Origin: JBGTIS01 sp041745535
GTDB lineage: Bacteria > Bacteroidota > Bacteroidia > Cytophagales > Cyclobacteriaceae
DNA: 41,351 nucleotides
Direction of reading: 5' to 3'
NCBI GenBank assembly: GCA_041745535.1
Contig: JBGTIS010000328.1
Location: 1-41,351 of the forward strand
Shown here: piece after piece, positions 10,407-19,188 of the stretch
Layout: every line of letters begins with the position of its first letter
How positions within the stretch are numbered: the first letter of the stretch is position 1
Translations under genes and position numbers: made by a program
Notes under the pieces: model-generated
The model's database searches: none
Told to the model about the DNA's origin: nothing
What the model saw: only the letters and a program-made list of their open reading frames with translations

Positions 10407-10731
10407 AGTAGAATTTATTTTCTGATTTTGTTGTAATCACTGGTTTGTTCAGCCCGAAATAATTTGCTTTCAGTGCCGCATAAAATACAGTGGGTCGACG
10501 AAAATAAGCAATGCCTTATTAATTTCAAAGAGCCTTACTGTTCAAGACGATTTGATACTTGAAAGGTGTGGATACTAAATGGAGGAAATACATTGGGTGA
10601 ACGAAGAGGGTAAAAAGCAGCCGCAGGTTTTGATGTGGACGTATTCAGGGGTTTGGCACATGGCCGGTGTAAGTATTGAACTTTAAAAACCGCGATTATG
10701 TCAAAAATTGAAGAAAATAAAACTTAAATCA
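10407..10731. other. Intergenic region without a recognisable gene
   Basis: This 325-bp gap holds no open frame or clear hairpin. A short plus-strand stretch near 10630-10665 reads DVFRGLA, reminiscent of the start of DUF418 or acyltransferase membrane proteins, but stops follow at once. The DUF1080 promoter should lie next to 10406. Confidence 0.4.
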
Positions 10732-11184
10732 ATGGAATTATACGGTAAAAAATCCAAAAGCATTCCGCAAAAAATCACGATTGTACTCATAGAATACTGC
10801 TGTATGGGGCTTATTTTGCTGTTTATTCTTACCATTGATATCAGTGGTAGGGTAGTGGCTAACTTTTCGTACTCCACCAATTAGTACTATCAAAACAGAC
10901 CGAAAGCGCGGCTGAAATTTATCCTGATACACATACAGCCTGTGGTATTGGCTTTTCTGCTGAACAGCGCGTATACGCTGAGCATTGTGTTTACGGTATA
11001 CACCATGGTAAACGCACTTATCAACCTTCCGGCCCAGCGGATTATGGGTGCGACCTTCATGTTATTAGGAATTACCACATTTTTGCTCATTCCTAACGAG
11101 GTTCCTGTATTATTAATGGCTTTGTTTACCATGCATATGTTTAAGGTGATTTACGCTTTTTCAGTAGATCATTACGCTAAATAG
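10732..11184 (+). pseudogene. Small integral membrane protein interrupted by an in-frame TAG
   Basis: A single frame from ATG 10732 to TAA 11184 would encode about 150 residues with three to four hydrophobic helices (IVLIEYCCMGLILLFILTID; FILIHIQPVVLAFLLNSAY; MLLGITTFLLIPNEVPVLLM). TAG at 10882-10884 cuts it after 50 codons, and the family-like sequence resumes directly (YYQNRPKARLKF). Both halves are hydrophobic and in phase, so one point mutation seems to have broken an intact gene. I do not recognise a named family. The later half could in principle be expressed from an internal ATG such as 10942, but no dedicated upstream signal was seen. Confidence 0.6.
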
Positions 11185-11200
11185 GAAGTTTAAATGAAAC

Positions 11201-11374
11201 ATGGAGATGCGAGAATTTTTAGACTGGGCATTTCAAAGACGCCTAAACCCAATAAGCTGGTACATCCGGCCATTATTCCTGATCGGTCTATGTTTTTTTG
11301 CTTACAAAAGAAACTGGAAAGGGATCATCATCACATTTTTGATCATAACCAGCAGCATGGTTTGGTTGTCGTAA
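11201..11374 (+). pseudogene. Truncated small membrane protein
   Basis: The frame starting ATG 11201 reads MEMREFLDWAFQRRLNPISW, then YIRPLFLIGLCFFAYKRNWK and a second hydrophobic segment (GIIITFLIITSSMVWLS) before TAA 11372-11374. This resembles the N-terminus of a small membrane protein found in Bacteroidota, whose soluble tail is missing. A longer overlapping frame (11194-11814) has no coherent protein character here and was not used for this segment. A separate start at 11435 (MKNWLRFITILFAVVTLSA) looks like the first helix of yet another lost membrane protein. Confidence 0.5.
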
Positions 11375-11484
11375 ATCTTACAGTTTTTTTTATTTACAGA
11401 TGGCGATTATTGAAAAAGGACAAACGTTGGATGTATGAAAAATTGGCTCAGATTTATTACGATACTATTTGCTGTAGTCACTTT

Positions 11485-11755
11485 GTCAGCCCTGATGGCC
11501 CGGCCACCGTCTATGATTTTTCCTGGTGGTCAGGTTTAACCCTTACCGATGCCAGAAAAGCCATGGAATTAATCAAACCCAATTTTCAAAGTGCGGAAGT
11601 TGATGGACAGGCTTATTGGTTTGACACCTCCCTTTCTCTGGAGAATGGCGAAGGTGAAAGCGTATTTTTCCTGCCTGCTTTTGATGAGTTTTTGATTAGC
11701 CACACTGCCAGGTCGGCCTCGCTTGATTCGCCTTTTATGAAACAAATCATTTACC
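11485..11755 (+). pseudogene. Winged-helix DNA-binding domain protein (PF06224-like), internal fragment
   Basis: The frame reads DGPATVYDFSWWSGLTLTDA, then RKAMELI and, further on, ESVFFLPAFDEFLISHTARS. This matches the middle of the winged-helix DNA-binding family PF06224: the PAT..DF.WWSGL motif followed by LPAFDEF. The N-terminal winged-helix region and the last strands are missing. The left junction falls in the remains of a membrane protein near 11485. The right junction, near 11755, runs straight into the 3' end of an oppositely oriented T9SS gene remnant. Both ends are cut within codons of unrelated genes, so this is a recombination fragment. Confidence 0.7.
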
Positions 11756-11760
11756 CTTCT

Positions 11761-12319
11761 TTATTCAATCAATATTTGCTTTTGCCGCACCTCCCCCTCA
11801 TAGAAAATGTGTAGAAAATATGTGCCTTTGGCATACAGGCGCGTATCCAGTACTACCCTCCTATCTTCTGAATAAGCCTGGTCCATCAATTCCTGGTCTT
11901 GATTATAAATTTCTATCCTGAAAGCCGGGGCATCTTGCTGACTATTTCCAATTTTTGGAGCATAAGACCGCGGGTTAGTATCTTGTTGAGAAGGCGGTTT
12001 GCTGCTGGGGCAATGCATTGACAGAAATTTCGGTTTTCCACTTTGTTCTGACAATAAATGGCAGAGGCGAGTAGAAAAAATTGCCGCTGATATTTATTAA
12101 GGGGGCATTGGGAGCAAGCACGGGTGTGCCACACTCTGCCTCATCACTGGTAGCCACCATTCTGTAAGGAGGTTGGGCATTGGGAGGAAAGGTAATCATG
12201 GTGCGGTACTCATTGTCCAGAAAGGTATTGTTTTGAGAACTAAGCCCAAGGTTGTTGTAAACACCACGCAATATCAACATTTGCTGTGAAGCAGGGGCAT
12301 TTAACATACTCTGAGACAC
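11761..12319 (-). pseudogene. T9SS-sorted surface protein, C-terminal remnant
   Basis: On the minus strand the last ~55 codons before TAA at 11761-11763 read FRIEIYNQDQELMDQAYSED, then VVLDTRLYAKGTYFLHIFYE and KQILIE, a typical T9SS type A C-terminal sorting domain (IYN..G.L, L..GTYFLHI). Upstream in another frame (12319 to about 11985) comes extracellular-looking sequence (DNEYRTMITFPPNAQPPYRM, ATSDEAECGTPVLAPNAPLI). The two frames meet around 11985-12000, so at least one frameshift is present, and the N-terminus with signal peptide is gone. T9SS proteins carrying this tag are exported and attached to the cell surface. The cargo function is unknown. Confidence 0.7.
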
Positions 12320-12368
12320 ATTTCACCCACCAGTTTGTTCAATATCTTTTTAGGATTGGTAGGAGTGA

Positions 12369-12650
12369 GCAGGAAGTGGAGAGGACAAAAAGGTTACCTA
12401 TGCCAGCACATGGGAATATGTGTACATCCACACCCTCAATGATAAGGTGATTACAAAGATGGGAATTGGGGAAATGGAAAAAATTTTGGGGCAGGGCTTT
12501 ATCCGCATACACGGTTCGTTTTTAGTAAACCAGGATAAAGTCACCGCCTATAATGCCGAAGAAGTATTCATTGAAAATCAGGCGATACCCATTGGGGGAA
12601 GTTACAAAAAGCTGGTAGAAGCCGCATTTGGGAAAAACCTGATCAGCTAA
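12369..12650 (+). pseudogene. LytTR response-regulator DNA-binding domain, C-terminal fragment
   Basis: The open frame begins after a TGA at 12366-12368. It reads KKVTYASTWEYVYIHTLNDK, then FIRIHGSFLVNQDKVTAYNA and IPIGGSYKKLVEAAFGKNLI. FIRIHxSFLVNxxKV and IPIGxSYKK are hallmark strands of the LytTR domain, which binds promoter DNA in LytR/AgrA-type regulators. The receiver domain and the first LytTR strand are absent, and no start with good context was found. The piece abuts the T9SS remnant. No LytS/YehU-type histidine kinase is nearby. Confidence 0.8.
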
Positions 12651-12806
12651 TGCCATCATGAAAAGGCACCTTTAATGGCTGACGTTACCTTACTTTGGCA
12701 ATAGGCTTTCCGCATATTGAACTGGCATCTCCGAAGTACCAATCCATCTTATCCTTTTTCATTCACTTTTCGTCTGCACATCTTCCCGGTTTGACGATTT
12801 TACGCG

Positions 12807-12839
12807 TAGCGCGTTGATATAATTATAACCTTCGCGCTA
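12807..12839. repeat. Short GC-rich inverted repeat
   Basis: TAGCGCG (12807-12813) pairs perfectly with CGCGCTA (12833-12839) across a 19-base AT-rich loop, within the 245-bp gap before the SDR chimera. It may be a regulator site; it lacks a T tract. Confidence 0.35.
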
Positions 12840-12895
12840 ACAATGCATAATGCGAATGAGGTTTTGTCTATTTTTTAAATCACACTGAAAATAAC

Positions 12896-13425
12896 ATGGA
12901 ATTAGATAAAAAAATAGCCCTGGTAACCGGTGCCAGCCGGGGCATTGGCGCTACCACTGCGCTTGTTTTTGCTAAGATGGGCGCTTGGGTCGCGCTCGCT
13001 GCCCGCGACAAGCAGGCTTTGGAAGAAGTGGCGGATCAAATTCACAAACTGGGTAGCGAAGCGCTTGTTGTGCCTATTGACGTGGCAAATGCTGATGCGG
13101 TCGAGTATCTTGTCAGAACCACAATGGATAAATTTGGTCAGCTGAATATCGCCTTTAACAATGGGGCAGGGTGCGGCCATCGCCCAACCCCACTGGCAAA
13201 AGTAATTAAAAATGAGTTGTACAAACAAGGGATCAGCCAGCCGGTACTCTTTATAGGAGGTGGGGAAGAAGCCGCTGTGAAGTTTGGTAGTTTAGAGCTG
13301 ATGAAGCGTTGCCCAATCTTGGAAGAACTTTGGCGCTGCCCGGTTGTGGTCACTGGCTTCAGCAAGAACGCCCAACCGAAGTAAATGCCGCGTTGATTAA
13401 ATTATTAAATCAGAAAATGAAATAA
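12896..13425 (+). pseudogene. Chimera of SDR N-terminus and alpha/beta-hydrolase C-terminus
   Basis: Residues 1 to about 103 are a clean SDR Rossmann half: nucleotide motif TGASRGIG at residues 12-19 and the NNxG motif (AFNNGAG). After PLAKV the sequence switches to an epoxide hydrolase-like alpha/beta-hydrolase end (QPVLFIGGGEEAAVKFGSLE). Near 13300 the frame shifts, and the hydrolase continues one frame over as LALPGCGHWLQQERPTEVNA then ALIKLLNQKMK to TAA 13425; the catalytic His lies in GCGHW. The SDR lacks its YxxxK centre and the hydrolase its nucleophile, so neither activity can survive. An internal deletion joining two neighbouring genes, followed by a frameshift, explains it best. Confidence 0.8.
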
Positions 13426-13462
13426 TAGGTTTTATAAGAAAATGGTAAATAAGGTCGCGATT

Positions 13463-13483
13463 AACCCGTTAGTTTGACGGGTT
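13463..13483. terminator. Hairpin after the chimeric pseudogene
   Basis: AACCCGT (13463-13469) and ACGGGTT (13477-13483) form a perfect 7-bp stem with a 7-base loop. Only a short T run follows, so it is a weak candidate terminator. It sits 80 bp ahead of the reductase gene. Confidence 0.5.
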
Positions 13484-13562
13484 TACAACCCCTTTAAAAC
13501 AATTAACCATATTAAATTTGTAATCATCAAAACAACAAATAAATCCTTAAATAATTGAACAA

Positions 13563-14138
13563 ATGAGAAAGTTAAAATTACAGGTGCAAATGTCTGTTGA
13601 CGGATATGTTGCCGGCCCCAACGGAGAAATGGATTGGATGACTTGGGATATGGATGACAAACTTTCAGCGTATATCAATGCTATTACCGACGCATCAGAC
13701 ACTATTTTACTAGGGAGAAAAATGACAGATGGTTTTGTTTCATACTGGGAAAATGTAGTCAACAATCAACCTGAAAGTGCTGAATTTTCTTTTGCGAAAA
13801 AAATGGTGGACACACCAAAAGTTGTTTTTACCAAAACCCTTGAAAAATCAGAATGGAACAATGCTAAAATCGCGAAAGGAGACCTGGTTGATGAAATAAA
13901 AAAGCTTAAAAATCAAGAAGGGAAAGACATTATAGTGTATGGTGGAGCAACCTTAGTTTCCAACCTAATTAAGCATGGTTTAATTGATGAGTATCACCTT
14001 TTCATCAACCCTGCCGCCATAGGCTGTGGCATGACTATATTTAAAGCGTTAGAGCAAAAATTAAATCTGAAACTGATAAAAGCAACACCATGTGACTGTG
14101 GCATTGTGGTGCTCTGTTATGAACCTGCATCAAAATAG
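13563..14138 (+). CDS. Dihydrofolate reductase-like protein (RibD C-terminal domain family)
   Basis: An intact 191-residue cytosolic protein of the RibD_C/DHFR-like family (PF01872). Landmarks are the first strand LKLQVQMSVDGYVAGPNGEM, TILLGRKMTDGF after the first helix, KVVFTKTLE, the glycine-rich cofactor loop IIVYGGATLVSNLIKHGLID, and EYHLFINPAAIGCGMTIF. Members bind NADPH, but their substrates are usually unknown; true folate or riboflavin roles should not be assumed. It is a single-gene unit on an otherwise decayed stretch, and the sequence is slightly more AT-rich than the sugar genes. The start at 13563 lies next to the conserved first strand. Confidence 0.9.
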   Translation: MRKLKLQVQMSVDGYVAGPNGEMDWMTWDMDDKLSAYINAITDASDTILLGRKMTDGFVSYWENVVNNQPESAEFSFAKKMVDTPKVVFTKTLEKSEWNNAKIAKGDLVDEIKKLKNQEGKDIIVYGGATLVSNLIKHGLIDEYHLFINPAAIGCGMTIFKALEQKLNLKLIKATPCDCGIVVLCYEPASK

Positions 14139-14222
14139 CATTCATGACAAAGAAACGTTGCAAAATTTATGGGAATGAAATTTCATATCATAACCTGAGA
14201 AAATGGTAATGCGCTTGGGCCT

Positions 14223-15299
14223 TTAACTTGATTTAAATACCGGAACCGATTGTTTGGAGGTACTGGGTTGCTGCCCACTAATCACCGGCCAGCCATTTTC
14301 CCATGTAATTTTATCCAGCATCAACGATCTTCGGTTGGTGCCATTATCGGTAAGGGGTTTGGCTTTGCGCATGGCGTGGTATAAAAACCAGTCGGTACCT
14401 GCCTCGTCAGTAACAATTTCCGCATTGTGGCCGGGGCCGGCAAAACCCAAACCTCGGTCGTTACCATGCAGCAACACTTCACCATAATGCCCATCTGTCA
14501 TTTTATTACCCTGTTTATCTACATAAGGGCCCAGCAGATTTTCAGAACGTCCTACCATAACCTGATACGTACTGTTAGCGCCTTCGCAACAGGAGCCATA
14601 GGAACCGAACAGGTAATACATGTCCTCCTTTTTATAAATATAAGTAGCTTCCAGATGATCCGCGGCGATTTGAGTTTTCTCTCCGCTTACGGCTTTACCA
14701 TCATCAGTAAGGGGTACCGCGTAAATGCCGTGAAAGCTACCCCAGAGCAAATATTTCCGCCCGGCTTCTTCAATAAAAAAGGGATCTATAGAATTGGCGA
14801 CTCCTATTTCGCTGGATAAGAAAACTTTGCCCTGATCGGCAAAAGGCCCTTCGGGCGTGTTGGCAATGGCCAGCCCGATGCCCGGATCAGGATCGCCCCA
14901 GGTAGAGAAAGAATAATACATGTAAAATTTACCCTTTACCTCAGTTACATCCGGTGCCCAGATACCTCCCTTACTTTTCCACTTGGGTTTGGTTTGGAAA
15001 GCATCGCCTAACAGTTCCCAATTGACGAGGTCTTTGGAACGAATAACCGGTACAAGATGATAGCCGCCTTCGTTGCCCCAGTTATCTTCAGTGCCATACG
15101 CATAAAAATAGGCACCCGATTGTACCAGGGTAGGGTCGGCCAGTATCGGTTCAAAAACCGGGTTGGTATAACCCGCCGTAGTATCTGCTGTCGAAGGATC
15201 TGGATTGGTTTGAGAATCCTGATCTTCTTTGTTGGCACAGGCGAATAAAATAGAAAGGGTTAAATACAATACAATGAAGTTACAGCAGAATTTTATCAT
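14223..15299 (-). CDS. Glycoside hydrolase family 43 lipoprotein (arabinanase/xylosidase-like)
   Basis: A 358-residue lipoprotein: the lipobox LFAC puts the lipid on Cys21, followed by a polar Asp/Thr linker to about residue 43. The five-bladed GH43 propeller shows the general base in ILADPTLV (Asp55), the pKa-modulating Asp in SIDPFFI (Asp172) and the likely acid in HLEATYI (Glu217). GH43 enzymes remove arabinose or xylose from arabinoxylan or arabinan by inversion. Active-site residues are intact. Anchoring suggests a periplasmic or outer-membrane role on oligosaccharides imported by a SusCD pair. Specificity within GH43 cannot be settled from the sequence. Confidence 0.9.
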   Translation of the reverse strand: MIKFCCNFIVLYLTLSILFACANKEDQDSQTNPDPSTADTTAGYTNPVFEPILADPTLVQSGAYFYAYGTEDNWGNEGGYHLVPVIRSKDLVNWELLGDAFQTKPKWKSKGGIWAPDVTEVKGKFYMYYSFSTWGDPDPGIGLAIANTPEGPFADQGKVFLSSEIGVANSIDPFFIEEAGRKYLLWGSFHGIYAVPLTDDGKAVSGEKTQIAADHLEATYIYKKEDMYYLFGSYGSCCEGANSTYQVMVGRSENLLGPYVDKQGNKMTDGHYGEVLLHGNDRGLGFAGPGHNAEIVTDEAGTDWFLYHAMRKAKPLTDNGTNRRSLMLDKITWENGWPVISGQQPSTSKQSVPVFKSS

Positions 15300-15508
15300 G
15301 ACAGCATTAATGGTTAAATTGGATTATTTGTTTGTATTTAGGGTATATCCGTTTAACTTAAATTTTATTTTCGTTAGTGAATGAGAAATAAAAATTAGCC
15401 AGCGTTCCAGAAACCTATTTTCTTGATCAGCAAAAACAGTCTGGAAAACATCTAATTTATAATATTGTTTGTTTTACAACACATTAATTACTTAAAAAAG
15501 ATACTTCT

Positions 15509-16879
15509 ATGAGTGCTGAACCCAACAACAAGAACCCACAATTTAATATGATGGAACTGCTCCAGAAAATAGACATGGAAAAAGTAGCCAAATTATCCCA
15601 AAAGGTAGACCTGGGCCAGGTAATCGACACCATCAGCAACCTGAGCGATAAGCAAATTCAAAAACTGGTAAAAATGCTGGGAGCCAATGGCGGCAACGAA
15701 AAGCCAGCCCCGGAAGTGAACAGCGACTTTTATGACCTCAGCAGTACCCTTACTCCTGAAGACCGGGCGGTGCAGCTCAAAATACGAAAGTTCATGGAGG
15801 AAAAGGTAAAACCTATAGTGAATGAGCACTGGCTGCATGGGAAATTTCCACACGATATTATTCCCGGCCTGGCCAAATTGAATGTTTGCGGATTGCCTTT
15901 TAAAGGCTATGGCTGTCCGGGAAAATCATATTTGCTGGAAGGGGTAATTGCCACCGAAATGGCGCGGGTAGATGCCTCAATTTCTACCTTCTTTGGCGTA
16001 CAAAGCGGATTGGCCATGGGTTCAATTTACTATTGTGGTTCGGAAGAACAAAAGCAGCAGTGGCTGCCCAAAATGCAAAAATTTGACATACTCGGAGCCT
16101 TTGGGCTTACCGAGCCGGAAGTAGGTTCTGCTGTGGCAGGCGGCCTTACCACCACTGCCAAACGTGAAGGCGATCACTGGATACTGAACGGACAGAAGAA
16201 ATGGATTGGCAATGCTACTTTTTCGGATATCACCATTATTTGGGCGAGAGACCTGGACGACAATCAGGTAAAAGGTTTTATTGTGGAAAATAAAACACCG
16301 GGTTTCAAAGCTGAAAAAATAGAAGACAAGATGGCTTTGCGCATTGTACAGAATGCGCTGATTACCCTGGACAATTGTAAGATAAGCGAAGAAAACCGGT
16401 TGCAAAATGCCAATTCGTTTAAAGATACAGCCAACGTCCTGCGCATGACCCGTGCCAGCGTGGCCTGGCAGGCTGTAGGACTGTCACAGGGGGCGTATGA
16501 AGCCGCACTAAAATATGCCAACCAACGAAAGCAATTTGGGAAAACCATTGGCAGCTTTCAGATGATTCAGGACTTATTGGTACAAATGCTCGCCAATTTA
16601 ACGTCTATGCAAACGATGGTATACCGGCTTTCTCAGTTGCAGGACCAGGGCATCATGACAGACGAGCAGGCTTCCCTGGCCAAGGTATCGTGTACCATGC
16701 GAACTCGAGATGTGGTAATCCATGCCCGTGAGCTGATGGGCGGTAACGGCATTCTACTTTCCTACGATGTAGCCCGTTTCGTAGCCGATGCGGAAGCTAT
16801 TTATTCGTACGAAGGTACCAAGGAAATTAATACGTTGATTGTCGGCAGAGCCATTACCGGAAAAAGCGCGATTGTGTAG
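15509..16879 (+). CDS. Acyl-CoA dehydrogenase (glutaryl-CoA dehydrogenase-like) with N-terminal extension
   Basis: A 456-residue acyl-CoA dehydrogenase. FAD and substrate signatures include FGLTEPEVGSAVAGGLTTTA and QKKWIGNATFSDI in the central domain, RKQFGKTIGSFQMIQDLL and MGGNGILLSYDVARF in the C-terminal domain. The catalytic base is the Glu of YSYEGTKEIN, the position used by glutaryl-CoA dehydrogenases and related plant peroxisomal oxidases. The first ~65 residues are an extra charged helical region (MELLQKIDMEKVAKLSQKVD; LSDKQIQKLVKMLG) not found in typical family members. It oxidises acyl-CoA thioesters to enoyl-CoA; the exact substrate is unknown. It is monocistronic and not obviously linked to the sugar genes. 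Confidence 0.92.
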   Translation: MSAEPNNKNPQFNMMELLQKIDMEKVAKLSQKVDLGQVIDTISNLSDKQIQKLVKMLGANGGNEKPAPEVNSDFYDLSSTLTPEDRAVQLKIRKFMEEKVKPIVNEHWLHGKFPHDIIPGLAKLNVCGLPFKGYGCPGKSYLLEGVIATEMARVDASISTFFGVQSGLAMGSIYYCGSEEQKQQWLPKMQKFDILGAFGLTEPEVGSAVAGGLTTTAKREGDHWILNGQKKWIGNATFSDITIIWARDLDDNQVKGFIVENKTPGFKAEKIEDKMALRIVQNALITLDNCKISEENRLQNANSFKDTANVLRMTRASVAWQAVGLSQGAYEAALKYANQRKQFGKTIGSFQMIQDLLVQMLANLTSMQTMVYRLSQLQDQGIMTDEQASLAKVSCTMRTRDVVIHARELMGGNGILLSYDVARFVADAEAIYSYEGTKEINTLIVGRAITGKSAIV

Positions 16880-16910
16880 AAACAATAAAATTGGAAGAAG
16901 CCGGAAGACC

Positions 16911-16954
16911 GGACTCGGAAGTCAGAAGTCTTTGTACTTCGGTCTCCCGACTCC
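16911..16954. repeat. Imperfect inverted repeat after the acyl-CoA dehydrogenase
   Basis: Arms 16911-16929 and 16936-16954 pair at about 15 of 19 positions around a 6-base loop. It lies 30 bp past the stop codon, so it could act as a bidirectional terminator or be a dispersed intergenic repeat. Confidence 0.5.
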
Positions 16955-17031
16955 CAACCTAAAATAACAATCAACCTAAAAACCCCAATGATCAAATTCA
17001 CACTTCAGATATTATAAAAAAACAATAAACA

Positions 17032-18234
17032 ATGAACCCTATGAACCTATTACCAACCTGGCGCTGGTTTGGACCCAGCGACGCGGTAACGCTGGCTGAA
17101 ATCCGCCAGACGGGGGCAACTGGCGTAGTTTCCGCGTTGCATCATATACCCTGTGGCGAAGTATGGACGAACCATGAGATTGCCCTCAGAAAAAAAAATA
17201 TAGAAGACGCGGGCCTTACCTGGAATGTGGTGGAAAGTGTAAACATTCACGAAAGCATTAAAACCGCTTCCGCTAGCCGGGAAAAATGTATTGAAAATTA
17301 TATTCAGACGCTTCGTAATCTGGCCGGTTGCGGTATTCGTATTGTGTGTTATAATTTTATGCCGGTACTGGACTGGACACGCACGCACCTGAATTATCCA
17401 ATGGCAGATGGTTCGTATGGTTCGCGTTACGATGTGGTGGCTTTGGCTGCCTTTGAATTGCGCATTCTGAATAGGAAAGGTGCGGAAGAAGATTACCTGG
17501 AGGAGGTGAAGCAGGCGGCGTACGCGTACTTTCATAAATTAACTGCCAAGGAGCAATCCGATTTGCGGGCCACTATTATGGCAGGTCTGCCGGGAACCGA
17601 TGAGGTATTTTCTTTAGACGAATTCAGAACGCACCTGGAAGTGTATAAAGACATCAATACCATACAACTAAAAGAAAATCTTGCTTATTTTCTGAAAAAA
17701 ATTATTCCGGTATGCGAAGAACTGGGAATATTTATGTGTATCCATCCCGATGATCCTCCCTTTTCTATTCTGGGATTACCACGGGTAGTAAAATGTGAGC
17801 AGGATCTGGAAGATGTACTAAACTTTTATCCTTCCCTTCACAATGGTATTACTTTCTGCACAGGGTCGCTGGGTGCCAAAGGCAATAATGATTTACCTGG
17901 TATGGTGCGGCGGTTGGGAAGCCATATACATTTTCTTCATCTCAGAAATGTACAGCGCGAACCCAATGGAAGCTTTTACGAAGCTGATCATCTGGGCGGT
18001 AGTGTGGATATGTATGAAGTAATGAAAGCGGTTATTGAAGAGCAACAGAAAAGGCAGGAGAACAATCGAAGTGATGTTGCCATTCCGGTAAGGCCCGACC
18101 ATGGGCATCAGCTTTTATATGATGCGGAAAGAAAATTTTATCCGGGCTATTCCGGAGTGGGAAGGCTGAAAGGACTGTCCGAATTACGCGGTCTGGAACT
18201 CGGCATCAGGCGTTCCCTTTATGCCGAGAAATAA
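17032..18234 (+). CDS. uxuA: Mannonate dehydratase
   Basis: A 400-residue protein matching UxuA end to end: LLPTWRWFGPSDAVTLAEIR at the start, GATGVVSALHHIPCGEVW, NYIQTLRNLAGCGIRIVCYN, MCIHPDDPPFSILGLPRVVK, the metal-site region LHNGITFCTGSLGAKGNND, IHFLHLRNV and PVRPDHGHQLLYD. It dehydrates D-mannonate to 2-keto-3-deoxy-gluconate in the cytosol using a divalent metal, the step after fructuronate reductase in glucuronate catabolism. It is the strongest metabolic pointer in the window, linking the xylan-type hydrolases to glucuronate side chains. The start could also be the second ATG (17041). No uxaC or uxuB is present in the window. Confidence 0.95.
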   Translation: MNPMNLLPTWRWFGPSDAVTLAEIRQTGATGVVSALHHIPCGEVWTNHEIALRKKNIEDAGLTWNVVESVNIHESIKTASASREKCIENYIQTLRNLAGCGIRIVCYNFMPVLDWTRTHLNYPMADGSYGSRYDVVALAAFELRILNRKGAEEDYLEEVKQAAYAYFHKLTAKEQSDLRATIMAGLPGTDEVFSLDEFRTHLEVYKDINTIQLKENLAYFLKKIIPVCEELGIFMCIHPDDPPFSILGLPRVVKCEQDLEDVLNFYPSLHNGITFCTGSLGAKGNNDLPGMVRRLGSHIHFLHLRNVQREPNGSFYEADHLGGSVDMYEVMKAVIEEQQKRQENNRSDVAIPVRPDHGHQLLYDAERKFYPGYSGVGRLKGLSELRGLELGIRRSLYAEK

Positions 18235-18362
18235 TTTAGTAATTTTGGGCAGATGATAAAGACTTTTATTTTACCATCTTATTCCTTTTCTCTTTTGCAT
18301 CATGGGTGCGGTTCTGAATTTTGCGGGCCGTTATTTTGGAATACAACGAAACCAAATAAAAA

Positions 18363-19136
18363 ATGAAAGTAGTAACAGTATTCATTATTGCCTTATTCAG
18401 TACTTCAGCCCTGATGGCTCAGGAAGGGCAGGTTCAGTCGGCCATTTATCGGTGGAATGAAAGCGAAGTGCATCAAGAAGAAACGCGGGAAGTACGTTCT
18501 TTCCTGGAAGGCAGCACCACCGATCTGGAAAAACTGGAAATCCATGCCACTACCCTTGCTCCCAATGAAGCACCGCATCCCAGCCATACGCATGAGGCTG
18601 AGGAAGAACTGATTATTATAAAAGAAGGTAGCCTGAAAGTTACTATTGAAGGTAAAACAGCAGTATTAGGCGCTGGAAGCATCGCACTGATTATGCCCGG
18701 AGATGAACATGGTCTTGAAAACGCAGGCAATACCCAGGCAAGCTACTACATCATGAAATATCGTTCTAAATTACCCATAAACCCGACAAGAGGAAAAGCA
18801 GCCGGCGGTTCCTTTACAGTAAACTGGGATGAACTGGAATTTAAACAACACGACAAAGGGGGAATAAGGCGGTATTTTGACCAGCCTACAGCCATGTATA
18901 AAAATTTTGAAATGCATGTTACCACTTTGAATGAAGGATTGAAAAGCCATGATCCGCATACCCACCGGGCGGCTGAAATTATCCTGATGATGGAGGGCGA
19001 TACCGAGATGCAAATCGGCGATAACTTTTATAAAGGCACGCAGGGAGATCTTTATTTTCTGGCTTCCGAAATTCCCCATGCCATCAGAAACCGAGGGAAA
19101 GGTTCGTGCACCTATTTCGCATTCCAGTTTGAGTAG
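18363..19136 (+). CDS. Secreted bicupin metalloprotein
   Basis: An intact 257-residue protein with a signal peptide (cut near LMAQ) and two cupin domains. The first has HPSHTHEAEEELIIIKEGSL (about residues 72-91), the second HDPHTHRAAEIILMMEGDTE (about 197-216); each supplies the His-x-His-x(4-5)-Glu metal-binding set. The size and two-domain layout resemble ureidoglycine aminohydrolase-like bicupins. The signal peptide and the neighbouring uxuA instead favour a periplasmic sugar or uronate isomerase, lyase or binding role. It follows uxuA by 128 bp on the same strand and could share its transcript. A specific function is not assigned. Confidence 0.85.
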   Translation: MKVVTVFIIALFSTSALMAQEGQVQSAIYRWNESEVHQEETREVRSFLEGSTTDLEKLEIHATTLAPNEAPHPSHTHEAEEELIIIKEGSLKVTIEGKTAVLGAGSIALIMPGDEHGLENAGNTQASYYIMKYRSKLPINPTRGKAAGGSFTVNWDELEFKQHDKGGIRRYFDQPTAMYKNFEMHVTTLNEGLKSHDPHTHRAAEIILMMEGDTEMQIGDNFYKGTQGDLYFLASEIPHAIRNRGKGSCTYFAFQFE

Positions 19137-19188
19137 GAATTATCAAAAACTGTTTTGGAAAGCAGCAGACGCATAGTCATCTGTTTAG

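Noticed and set aside
10630..10665. DVFRGLA-like peptide suggesting an acyltransferase/DUF418 remnant
   Set aside because: Only seven residues match and stops follow immediately; this is too short to support.
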